From a virus: a DNA stretch of 62,743 nt. The DNA lies in IMG/VR virus record IMGVR_UViG_3300025789_000038, positions 1 through 62,743 of that record; one strand, 5' to 3'. Numbering within the stretch: position 1 is the first letter of the stretch; the number at the start of each line of letters is the position of its first letter. The notes beneath the pieces were generated by a model. It saw nothing but the letters and a program-made list of their open reading frames with translations. It searched no databases and had not been told where the DNA came from. Both the position numbers and the translations under genes were made by a program. Shown piece by piece: positions 33,711 through 42,300 of the stretch.

Positions 33711-34019
33711 ATGTCATTAAAAATAGAAGTTATAAAACAATTTAAGGCTAGTTACAATATTGATATAGTTCCTTTTGATGGGAAAATATATGGATACTTT
33801 ACCACTAGAAAAATGGTTGGATTGGGCGGGACTTCTTTTAATAAATTCGGTTATCATTGGGTTGAATTACTAAGTGATGAAGATAATGTAAAAGAAGTAA
33901 AGAGGCATTTACCACATTCCCGTATTTGTAAGATGTACGATGCAAAACTAAGGAAAGATATTTACAAGGAAGTTGAACGAGTTAATAATGAACTGTTTAA
34001 AACAAGCGAATGTCATTAG
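33711..34019 (+). CDS. Hypothetical protein
   Basis: A 102-residue protein, unrecognised. I chose the ATG at 33711, one base after the previous stop; the in-frame codon at 33675 lies inside the upstream gene. It is beta-rich first (KIEVIKQFKASYNIDIVPFDGKIYGYF), with a C-terminal helix (RKDIYKEVERVNNELF). The next start, at 34010, lies inside its end. Confidence 0.65.
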   Translation: MSLKIEVIKQFKASYNIDIVPFDGKIYGYFTTRKMVGLGGTSFNKFGYHWVELLSDEDNVKEVKRHLPHSRICKMYDAKLRKDIYKEVERVNNELFKTSECH

Positions 34020-34054
34020 AGATACATATAAAGGAAATACCACACGAAAAGTAA
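34010..34054 (+). pseudogene. Interrupted 5' end of the HELIEE-family gene
   Basis: An ATG overlaps the previous stop and opens a 14-codon frame, SLEIHIKEIPHE then K and stop. The last ten of these codons resemble FILIKVIPHE encoded at 34694-34723, just before the rest of a conserved phage protein. Removal of 675 bases (34049-34723) would join the two in frame. This looks like the original start of that gene, cut off by the HNH insertion. Confidence 0.65.
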
Positions 34055-34723
34055 TACAAAATGAGCATAATAAAACAATGTACAGTTTGCAATAAAGACT
34101 ATGAAGTCAAACTAAAAGAACGATACGAATCTTCAAAGTATTGCTCTAGGACTTGCATGGGTAACGGACAAAAAGGTAGGCTTAATCCACATTCAGAAGA
34201 ATGGGAGGCGAAGAGAATTATTGCAATACAAGAGGCTTCAAAGAATAGGATTTATCCTAAAGGTTACAAAAGAGTTAAAGAACATTATGAGCCAATGCTA
34301 GAAGCGGTTAAGAAAGCAAGAGAAAAAGACCCTGATATATTTAGAGAAAGAAGTATAAAAAACTTACCAAAAGATGTATCTGGCGAAAAAAATGGCAATT
34401 TTAGAGATTGGGCTACAAAAAAAAGTAATAACTTTAGGGTTCAGAACAGCTCAAACTTTAAAAAGTGGAGAAATTTAGTAATGGAAAAGAGTGGGCATAA
34501 ATGTGTTTTATGTGGATGCGGTGGGAAGTTGGACGCACATCATATAATATCGTTGTCGGAATCGGTAACTCCTGCATTTGAAGTATGGAATGGAGTTGCC
34601 TTATGTAGAAGTTGTCATGTAAAAACAGATAGCTTTGGAAGTAAAGGAGTATTGAAAAGTATAAAAAAACAAAGCGAAAAAAAGGAAGGTTTGTTTATTT
34701 TAATCAAAGTAATACCACATGAA
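34049..34723 (+). mobile_element. Candidate HNH mobile insertion with target-like duplication
   Basis: The DNA ending ATACCACACGAA at 34048 resembles ATACCACATGAA at 34723. The 675 bases after the first copy, up to and including the second, hold an HNH endonuclease frame and are a multiple of three. This suggests a homing-type insertion that supplied a new 5' part for the interrupted gene. An intron is less likely because the insert is almost wholly coding. Confidence 0.55.
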
Positions 34724-35071
34724 TTTCAAGAATACAATACGGTGGGAAATTATAAATCTATGGGAGACGAAACGTTTATATTAGTATCAGAACAAGGAGA
34801 TGAATTTTACAATAAATTAATAGCAATACACGAGTTAATAGAAGAAGCGTTAACGAAAAGACGTGGACTATCGGAAAGTGAAATATTAGACTTCGATTTA
34901 TATTTTGAAAAAAGACGAGAACAAGGCTTAGTAGAAAAAGATGCAGAAGCGGGTTTTTGTAGCGAAGCACCTTACCTAGCAGAACATACATTCGCCACTT
35001 CGGTAGAAATGCAAATGTGCGCATTAGCAAAAGTTTCTTGGAATGATTATATGAATAACGAACATAAATAA
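34061..35071 (+). CDS. HNH endonuclease fused to a HELIEE-motif phage protein
   Basis: A 336-residue frame with two parts. Residues 1-205 are an HNH homing-type nuclease: N-terminal zinc finger (CTVC, CSRTC), a DNA-binding middle rich in K/R, and the HNH core HKCVLCGCGGKLDAHHIISLS (near 146-166) with ALCRSCH (near 180). Residues 210-336 match a common phage protein: ILIKVIPHEFQEYNTVGNY, LIAIHELIEEALTKRRG (near 253) and YLAEHTFATSVEMQMC. This second protein usually stands alone. It could still be made separately from the TTG at 34691. Its original start seems to survive at 34010. The HELIEE motif hints at a metal site. Confidence 0.8.
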   Translation: MSIIKQCTVCNKDYEVKLKERYESSKYCSRTCMGNGQKGRLNPHSEEWEAKRIIAIQEASKNRIYPKGYKRVKEHYEPMLEAVKKAREKDPDIFRERSIKNLPKDVSGEKNGNFRDWATKKSNNFRVQNSSNFKKWRNLVMEKSGHKCVLCGCGGKLDAHHIISLSESVTPAFEVWNGVALCRSCHVKTDSFGSKGVLKSIKKQSEKKEGLFILIKVIPHEFQEYNTVGNYKSMGDETFILVSEQGDEFYNKLIAIHELIEEALTKRRGLSESEILDFDLYFEKRREQGLVEKDAEAGFCSEAPYLAEHTFATSVEMQMCALAKVSWNDYMNNEHK

Positions 35072-35078
35072 AGCAATA

Positions 35079-36341
35079 ATGACAAACCTAAAGGATAAGA
35101 CAGTTTTGGTGTACGATTTTGGCAATTTTATAGAAGTAGCCCAAAGGTTAAGTCGTGACTTTGGCAGGGTTCTTTATTTTATGCCAACTGTAATAAACGG
35201 GTGGGTGGAACACAATCCCTATGATATAGGTAGGGGAGTTGAAGGTATAGAACGTATCTATGATATTTGGGATTACTATGAAGAAGTTGATTTATGGGTA
35301 TTCACTCATATTCACGAAGGGGGATTGCAAAACTTCCTAAAAGCACAAGGTAAACGTGTTTTCGGTTCGGCTAAGGCAGGTTTATTAGAAACAGATAGAC
35401 TTGGGTTCAAGCAACTATTAAAACAGCTAGAATTACCCGTAAATGGATATGATACGGCTAAGGGGGTTAATGAGTTAGAGGAAAAGTTATCTAAAGTAGA
35501 ACATAAGTATATAAAATCTAGTTTGCGTGGAGACATGGAAACTTGGGAACACAAAAATTCAGTTACTTCTAAAATAGAAATAAACGATTTAAAGCACAAT
35601 TTAGGCATATTCGATACCGAAGAAGTTTATATAATCGAAGATGCAATAGAAGCTGTTGGAGAAATAGGTTGTGACCCGTATGTGGTAAATGGCAAGTTTG
35701 TGGATAATACTTGTACGGGGGTAGAGGTTAAAGATGCTGCTTATGTAGGTAGGATTATGAGTTTAAAAGATTTGCCAAAACAAGTTACAGAAGTAAATAA
35801 GAAATTTGCACCCGTTTTAGAATCTTATGGGTATTGTGGGGCTTTTAGTACTGAAATAAGAGTAGATAAAAAAGGGGTTGGTTATTTTATTGACCCGACA
35901 ATGCGTTTCCCCGAACCTAATACTGCTTTGACATTAGAAATGTACGATAACTATTCTGAAATAATTTGGATGATTGGTGGTGGGGAAATTCCAACAGTAG
36001 AGGCATCTGAAAAGTGGGGTGTTCAACTTATTATAAAATCAGAATCAGCAAAAAAACTTCCCGTTGCAGTTCAATTCCCTAAAAAGTATGCTAAATTTAT
36101 AAAGATAAAAAACCTTGTCGTGGATGATGAAGGTACACATTGGTTTACGCCAAACGGTGAAGGGATGATTGAGATTGGGGCAGTAGTAGCAACAGGTAAA
36201 ACATTGAAAGAAGCAAAAGAAAAGGCTACCGAAATAGCTAAATCGGTTGTAGGTTTTGATATTAAAATAAAGTACGAAGCACTAGACGAAGCGCAATCGG
36301 TAATTGACAATTTGACTAAAAACGGTATTAAGTTTATATGA
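35079..36341 (+). CDS. PurD-like ATP-grasp enzyme
   Basis: A 420-residue protein resembling phosphoribosylamine-glycine ligase and other ATP-grasp enzymes. The N-terminal part (TVLVYDFGNFIEVAQRLSRDFGRVLYF) is a Rossmann-like preATP-grasp domain. The ATP-grasp core holds KRVFGSAKAGLLETDRLGFK, KYIKSS, VYIIEDAIEAVGEIGCDPYV and GYFIDPTMRFPEPNTALT; the last parallels the metal-binding NxRFGDPE of PurD. The C-terminus (VVATGKTLKEAKEKATEIAKSV) parallels the PurD C domain. Such enzymes join a carboxylate to an amine using ATP. Substrate unknown: purine synthesis, nucleobase or protein modification are options. It sits 3 bases before the terminase genes in sense of operon overlap (next start overlaps its stop). 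Confidence 0.75.
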   Translation: MTNLKDKTVLVYDFGNFIEVAQRLSRDFGRVLYFMPTVINGWVEHNPYDIGRGVEGIERIYDIWDYYEEVDLWVFTHIHEGGLQNFLKAQGKRVFGSAKAGLLETDRLGFKQLLKQLELPVNGYDTAKGVNELEEKLSKVEHKYIKSSLRGDMETWEHKNSVTSKIEINDLKHNLGIFDTEEVYIIEDAIEAVGEIGCDPYVVNGKFVDNTCTGVEVKDAAYVGRIMSLKDLPKQVTEVNKKFAPVLESYGYCGAFSTEIRVDKKGVGYFIDPTMRFPEPNTALTLEMYDNYSEIIWMIGGGEIPTVEASEKWGVQLIIKSESAKKLPVAVQFPKKYAKFIKIKNLVVDDEGTHWFTPNGEGMIEIGAVVATGKTLKEAKEKATEIAKSVVGFDIKIKYEALDEAQSVIDNLTKNGIKFI

Positions 36342-36985
36342 TAAACAATTATAGTGAAATTATATCTTACAATGAGGGGTATGATTACTTCGAGCAATTT
36401 CTTAGAAATAGGTATTTGTGGGAAATATTTAAACCGTTATCAGAAGATTTCCCCGTTGCAGAAGTTTTTGTAGGGGTAGTTAAGTTTATCTTATACGGGT
36501 TTTCTTTGGAAAGTGAAATGCTTAATACAGGGGGGATTTCTTGGGATAACTTAGCTAGGAGGATATTTACAAAAGTAGGATTGCCCGAAGTATATTATGA
36601 TGAAGTTGCAAAGCTAAGAAATGATAATTTAAGGCTAAGTATTGATAGGTGGATTAAGTTACAGAATGATGATAACTTTGCCCAATATGTTGCATACAGG
36701 GGGTTAAGGTCACAATTCCTTTCAATAATGTCTTTGCCCGAACCTAAGATTAAAAATGATGATGGCACTACCGATTTGGATGCTTATGCTAAGATAAAAT
36801 CAATAGTAGATGGCAAAATGGCAGCAGCAGAAAACGCAAGGGAATTAATGAATATGATGAATGAAGCTAAGTCGTCTTTTATTCAAAACCACGCAAAACT
36901 AAAAGTAAGTGTTGGGGCTGCAAACGAAATGTCAATGCAAAAAAACACGGCTTCGATAGAGGACTTTATAAATAGTAAGAGATAA
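36338..36985 (+). CDS. Putative terminase small subunit
   Basis: A 215-residue protein whose start overlaps the ATP-grasp stop and whose stop overlaps the TerL start. It has an N-terminal helical part (YDYFEQFLRNRYLWEIF), a middle with RWIKLQNDDNFAQYVAYRGLRSQFL and a long C-terminal helix (DGKMAAAENARELMNMMNEAKSSF). The position directly before TerL supports a small-subunit role, but no helix-turn-helix is obvious, so the call rests on context. Confidence 0.5.
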   Translation: MINNYSEIISYNEGYDYFEQFLRNRYLWEIFKPLSEDFPVAEVFVGVVKFILYGFSLESEMLNTGGISWDNLARRIFTKVGLPEVYYDEVAKLRNDNLRLSIDRWIKLQNDDNFAQYVAYRGLRSQFLSIMSLPEPKIKNDDGTTDLDAYAKIKSIVDGKMAAAENARELMNMMNEAKSSFIQNHAKLKVSVGAANEMSMQKNTASIEDFINSKR

Positions 36986-39321
36986 TGTTAAAAAAGGGGG
37001 TTACATATAATATTCAGCGTAGAATAGGGGAACACGATTATACCAAACCCCCATTGCCTAAAAACACGGATGAAATACTATGGTACAATGAAAAGCCCGA
37101 AAACGCCTATTGGAGAAGATTAGAGTTACCTAGTGTTTTTTATAATTTCGTTCCTAACTATACAGAACTAGATGCAGATGCTACACTACAAGATGAAAGT
37201 GGGCTTTATAAGTCTTTTAATTCAGCAGATAGCCAACTATTCATAGAAACAGTATCGAAAGAATTATATAGGCGTGAACACGGGGTTTTCTTCCGTAACA
37301 AAAATGAAATAGAGTACATTACGGGGCATCATTACTTCACTATGCAGCATTGCCGTTGTTATGGTAAAAGTGCTAGGTATGAAAAGTATGTGTCCACATT
37401 TGGGGATAGTGTGCCAAAAGATTATTTTCTTAGGGTTTATGCAGAATATGGTTATTTCTATAAATACCAACAAGATATTTTCTATTTGATAGACTTGGTT
37501 AATAAGGATGAAAATATACTTGGTGCTTTCATTTCTAAGGCTAAAAAAACAGGGGTTACTTTCCTTTTTTCTTGTTACCTACTAAACAAAACAACCCTTT
37601 ACAAAGGGCAACAAGTAGGTGTAATGAGTATGAGTAAAGATGTTGCCATAACAAGTAACATGATGTACTTTTATCATGCTTTTGATGGATTGCCAAACAT
37701 ATTCAAACCCTCTACTAAAACAGATGCAAGAAGTGAAGGTCATACAATATTTGGGGCAAAATCATTTAGTGGTACTTCTTCACATAAGTCGGCATTAAAC
37801 ACAATGATGCAAGAAAAGGCACTTAATTCAAGAATATTCGTAGCCCCAACCGACCCGAAAGGATTTGATAGCCCTAAAATGACAGACGTTGTTTTAGATG
37901 AGTTTAATAAAACCCTTGCCAAAAGTAACCAACACCCAAAAGAAATATTTGAAACAAACAATGCCACCGTTAAGATGCAAAATGACATCGAAGGCAAAAT
38001 GTGGTTATTTGGATACGTTTCAGAACAAAATGACGTGGGGGTTACAGAAGCAAGGGATATTTTCTTTGGCAGTAAATTACACACAAAAAGAGGCAGTAAA
38101 AGAACCCTTAGTGAATTGATATGCTACCACGTTTCTTCTCTTTATTCATTCCTTAGTTTGATTGATAAGTACGGGGAATGTGACGAAGTGGCGGCGAATG
38201 ACAGTATCGAGGAAGCCTTAGAAAAAGTTAAGACCGACCCTAAAAGATACCTTTCAGTAAAAAGGCAGTTAGCCCGTACTGAAAAAGAGGCTTGGGAAAT
38301 AGGTGGAGAAAGTTCTACATTCAATCCCCTACCAATAATAGCCCAAATAGATAGTGAATTAGAAGATAATGCAAACGGGGTACACGGGATGATACCTGCA
38401 CGTTTGATATGGGATAATGCCGCTTGGGAAATGGGTAAAAAAGACAAACGCCCCAAAGGTAAGTTTACTAAAGTAAGATGTATTCCCCTTTCAGAAGAAG
38501 ATGTACAAAATGGGTTTGAACCCGAATTTTGGATAGATAAGGAAGAATTTTATAGAGGCACTTTCAACGAAAGTTTATTAAGGGGGTACGATACAAACGG
38601 TTCTTTATTGCCCCCAAAAAGATTTAACAACGTAGGCGGTGCAGATACCGTTAAATGGGCAGAAGCAATAAACGAAGGTTCTAAATGTGCTTATGGGACT
38701 ATGAGTATTTACGACCCAATTAGGGATAGTCGTGAAAGAAAGATAGCATCTAAGCGTTTGATTTCAGTTTACTTTGCACGTCCCGACAACCCCCGTGAAT
38801 CTTACGAACAATTAGTAAAGGAAACAATATTCTTTTCTAAGATTAGTATAGTAGAAGCAAACGAACCCACTTATGCAAATATGATGTTGCAAGAGGGGTT
38901 AGGTTACTATATGATATTTAAGGATATGAAAGCCCCTACATTTACCCTTATAACATACGAACCGTGGATGCAATTAGGGGCTGATTTTAACTTTATAGTA
39001 AGGACAAGAAACGCCCACCAAAACGTACTATTAGAAACAATAATAAGAAGTGCTAAAGACTACCTTTATGTAGGTAAAGATGAACCTAATTATGTAGAAA
39101 CAATACACTTTATTCCATTACTTAGACAGTTCTTGGATTTTGACCCCGAAATGACAAAACCTTCGGATTTGGTAATGATGTTTGGGTATTTAGTATTGGC
39201 GCACGATATTTATATGGCTACCATTTTGGGGCGACAAAACTATGTGGAAGATAGTCAGTTTTTCGGTAATTTCTTATGTGCTTTAAATGGTAAATATTCA
39301 AAACCCAATAAAGCCGCATAA
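36985..39321 (+). CDS. terL: Terminase large subunit
   Basis: A 778-residue packaging motor. The ATPase part shows YEKYQQ-type adenine-region sequence (YFYKYQQDIFYLI), a degenerate Walker A SKAKKTGVT near 185, and Walker B VVLDEF near 302. The C-terminal nuclease part has SVYFARPDNPRESYEQLVKETIFFS, ISIVEANEP and a later aspartate-containing FDPEMTKPSD, in line with an RNase H fold. It is longer than most TerL proteins (450-650) owing to an N-terminal extension, as seen in crAss-like and related Bacteroidota phages. It cuts and pumps DNA through the portal encoded at 44661. Confidence 0.8.
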   Translation: MLKKGVTYNIQRRIGEHDYTKPPLPKNTDEILWYNEKPENAYWRRLELPSVFYNFVPNYTELDADATLQDESGLYKSFNSADSQLFIETVSKELYRREHGVFFRNKNEIEYITGHHYFTMQHCRCYGKSARYEKYVSTFGDSVPKDYFLRVYAEYGYFYKYQQDIFYLIDLVNKDENILGAFISKAKKTGVTFLFSCYLLNKTTLYKGQQVGVMSMSKDVAITSNMMYFYHAFDGLPNIFKPSTKTDARSEGHTIFGAKSFSGTSSHKSALNTMMQEKALNSRIFVAPTDPKGFDSPKMTDVVLDEFNKTLAKSNQHPKEIFETNNATVKMQNDIEGKMWLFGYVSEQNDVGVTEARDIFFGSKLHTKRGSKRTLSELICYHVSSLYSFLSLIDKYGECDEVAANDSIEEALEKVKTDPKRYLSVKRQLARTEKEAWEIGGESSTFNPLPIIAQIDSELEDNANGVHGMIPARLIWDNAAWEMGKKDKRPKGKFTKVRCIPLSEEDVQNGFEPEFWIDKEEFYRGTFNESLLRGYDTNGSLLPPKRFNNVGGADTVKWAEAINEGSKCAYGTMSIYDPIRDSRERKIASKRLISVYFARPDNPRESYEQLVKETIFFSKISIVEANEPTYANMMLQEGLGYYMIFKDMKAPTFTLITYEPWMQLGADFNFIVRTRNAHQNVLLETIIRSAKDYLYVGKDEPNYVETIHFIPLLRQFLDFDPEMTKPSDLVMMFGYLVLAHDIYMATILGRQNYVEDSQFFGNFLCALNGKYSKPNKAA

Positions 39322-39338
39322 ATCATTAATTTTGCCGT

Positions 39339-42300
39339 ATGCAACATACAAATAAACTTATCCCCTTAAAAGTAAACGCAGACCTTAGTGCCGCTTACTT
39401 TGATGCTTATACGGCTCGTTATCTAAAAAATGTTACTTCATACGAAAGTGCTACTAATGAGTACGGCGATATAAAAGAGGGAAACAATGCAGCATCATTA
39501 AAGAAGTTGCAAAGCAACGAATTGTATGTGCCTTTCGCTTTGCCAAGTGGAGATAATTATTGCATAGGTGCTAAAGGATTTGCAGTTACAAATGAAGTTT
39601 ATTGTTTTATATACAACAGTAACGGCAATCATTCAATTTATAGAGTAAGTGCAAGCAATAGAACGGCTGATTTAGTTTATCAAAATGCTTGTTTAAATTT
39701 TCAACTACAACCACAATACTTCATTGCTTCAATAGTTTTATTACCCATTAAATTAACAGACCCCGACACGGGAATAACCGTTATAAAAAGAGATTTGTAT
39801 TGGGCTGATGGCTTTAATGATGCAGGGTATCTAAGGGTAGATGATGCAATAGGCTCACAAGGTTTTAATAGTACAATCTATCCTTATTTTAATGGGAATT
39901 ATGACCCTTGCTCTTTGATTAGGATGGGATTTGAAACCCCTGACAAAGAAATACAAATAGCAGAAATACCCGTTACGAGTGCAGATGTAGGCATACCCAA
40001 TAATGTATTGTATCAAGGATTTCAATTTAGGATAAGGAACACAAACGTATTTGGCGTACCGTCCGAACACGGCATTATAAGTGATTTATATTTTAGTGGG
40101 GTAAATGATTGCATGGTATCAAGCAGTACATCCCCCCGTTGCCTATCATTGACCTTTGATGCGGGTAATCCATTTAACAATTCAATAGATGTAGAGTATA
40201 GGATAGGGAATAGCGACCAATGGTATAAAGACACTACACTATTTCTTTATCAAGGGAGTACAGTTGGTAGTTGGTGGACTAGAAGCAGAAATTCAAATGT
40301 AACATACAATGCTTCTACTAATCAAATAACATATACTTTTTGTAATAACGGCGAACAAACCCCCGTTTCCCAAGACGAAACAAATAGGACAGAAAACCCT
40401 ATACCTAAGTCGCCACAAGTATTATTTGAATTAAATCAAAAATTGGCTTTAGCAAACTTTAAACAAGGCTTTTCACCTTTAAGCAGCAATATACTCAATA
40501 ATTGTAAACTTACATTATCCGAAACCCCCGTTACTGTTACAGCAACTAGGACTATAACCATATTGGTAGCAATAATAAATGAAGTTACGGGCAATGTAAA
40601 CGGGGTTTTTAAAAACGGCACACGAGGTTATGTATGGGGCGACCCCAATGAAGCACTAGCATATAAGCAGTATTTTACCAATATCTATCAAAGTGGGTTT
40701 ATAGGGTACTTGAATGATGGCAGCGTAGCTATAAGTGAACAAGTTTATTGGAATGGTGGCAGTTATTCTTTAGACGAAACTTTTGCCAATCAGAATATAG
40801 TATTCCAACGGTTTACATTTACGGGGGTATCAGCAGGGGTTAAAGTTTTTAGGCTTGCGTCGCACTTATACGACCCGACAAGTGGGACTGATTTCCAATC
40901 CACAAGCACAACCGTAAGGGGGGTGTATCAAATAAATAATAATTATTTAAATATAGGTCAATACCCTTTTTTGACAGCCCCACAGAATGATTATGGTAGT
41001 GGCATATTGACTAAAGAATTAGTTATAGATGTAAGTAACGGGGATTATACTACATTTAATGATACTAAAATGATGGTTATTGCCGACTTTGCGGCAAATA
41101 GTGATTTATTAAGGGTTATTAGTGGGTATGTTTATGAAACATCGCAAAACGGATTCCCCCAAAGCCCTATGGAGTTAATAAGGCTAACAAACGGTCACGG
41201 GGCGACATCGGTTATTACAGACCATAATGGGTTTTATTGGTTTAGGTCGCAACAGGCAGGGTCTGTTTCTTGTGGGTTTAATTTTTATTATAATTGCGTT
41301 CAAGTTGCCGTAAGTTCATCTCTACAAGGGCACGGAATGACAACATCAGACATTACTATCAATACAAAGGATAAGGCTTACGAGCAAATGTTTGATTTAC
41401 CATGCAATAGGGCTATAATACAAGGTAAGATTATATTGAACAATAGCAATGGCGAAGGAATACCAAATGTACCAATAGTATTAACTAGAGGTGGACACAC
41501 TACAAGTAATGATGATGGGACATTCTCATTAGTGTGCCACGATGATGCTCAAAATGGTGGAGTAAGAATAGATGAATTAATTATAAGCGGTGGTTCTTGT
41601 GCTTTTACGGGGATAAATGGAACGACTATACCAACCATACCTATTACTATAAATGCTTGTACGGGCGGTTGTACCGAAAGGGTTTATGATATAGGTACTG
41701 TTTACTTGGAATACAAATCCTTCAAATCATTGCTTACGGGGGGAAAATATGCGTATGCGTTAATCCCTAAAGATGGGTTACGGGCGGGGTATGCTCAACC
41801 CATTGGCGTTTTGCAAGTCCCTTCTATTCCACAATCACAAGCGATAAACGCATATCAAACTAATTTACAGATAACAAATAATCCTACATTCCCTTTGGAT
41901 ATAACGGAGTGTACGGTAGCTGTTAGTAAAGAATTGTCATTATCTGATTATGTCACTTGGATAGTAGATAAAGTTGATTTTGTTGATAATACGGGTGCTG
42001 TAAACATTTATTCCCCTTCTCAAATTAGGATATGGTATGCTAGTTTAAATAAATTCAATGCCAATAATAATTACAATACAACTTGTAATTGGCAATTTAT
42101 ACCACAAGGGCAATCAACCCCAACAGTAGGGGACAAGGTATCATTTATATTAAATGGGGATAATTCATTTTTTAGTAAGAATATTTCAGCAGTAGTAAAA
42201 TATGATACAACGGGGCAATATTTTTTGATAGACTACAATAGCGAATTAAAAGGGTTGTTAGCAAATGCTATTATAAGGATTACTAGACCTAATGCAATAA

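Noticed and set aside
34049-34723. Group I intron or intein
   Set aside because: The insert is almost fully coding for the HNH protein, leaving no room for an intron core, and it lacks intein splice residues. A homing-type insertion fits better.
39327-39334. TAATTTTG as a promoter for the 1506-residue gene
   Set aside because: The box lies 5 bases from the ATG and has no -33 partner, so transcription would start inside the gene.
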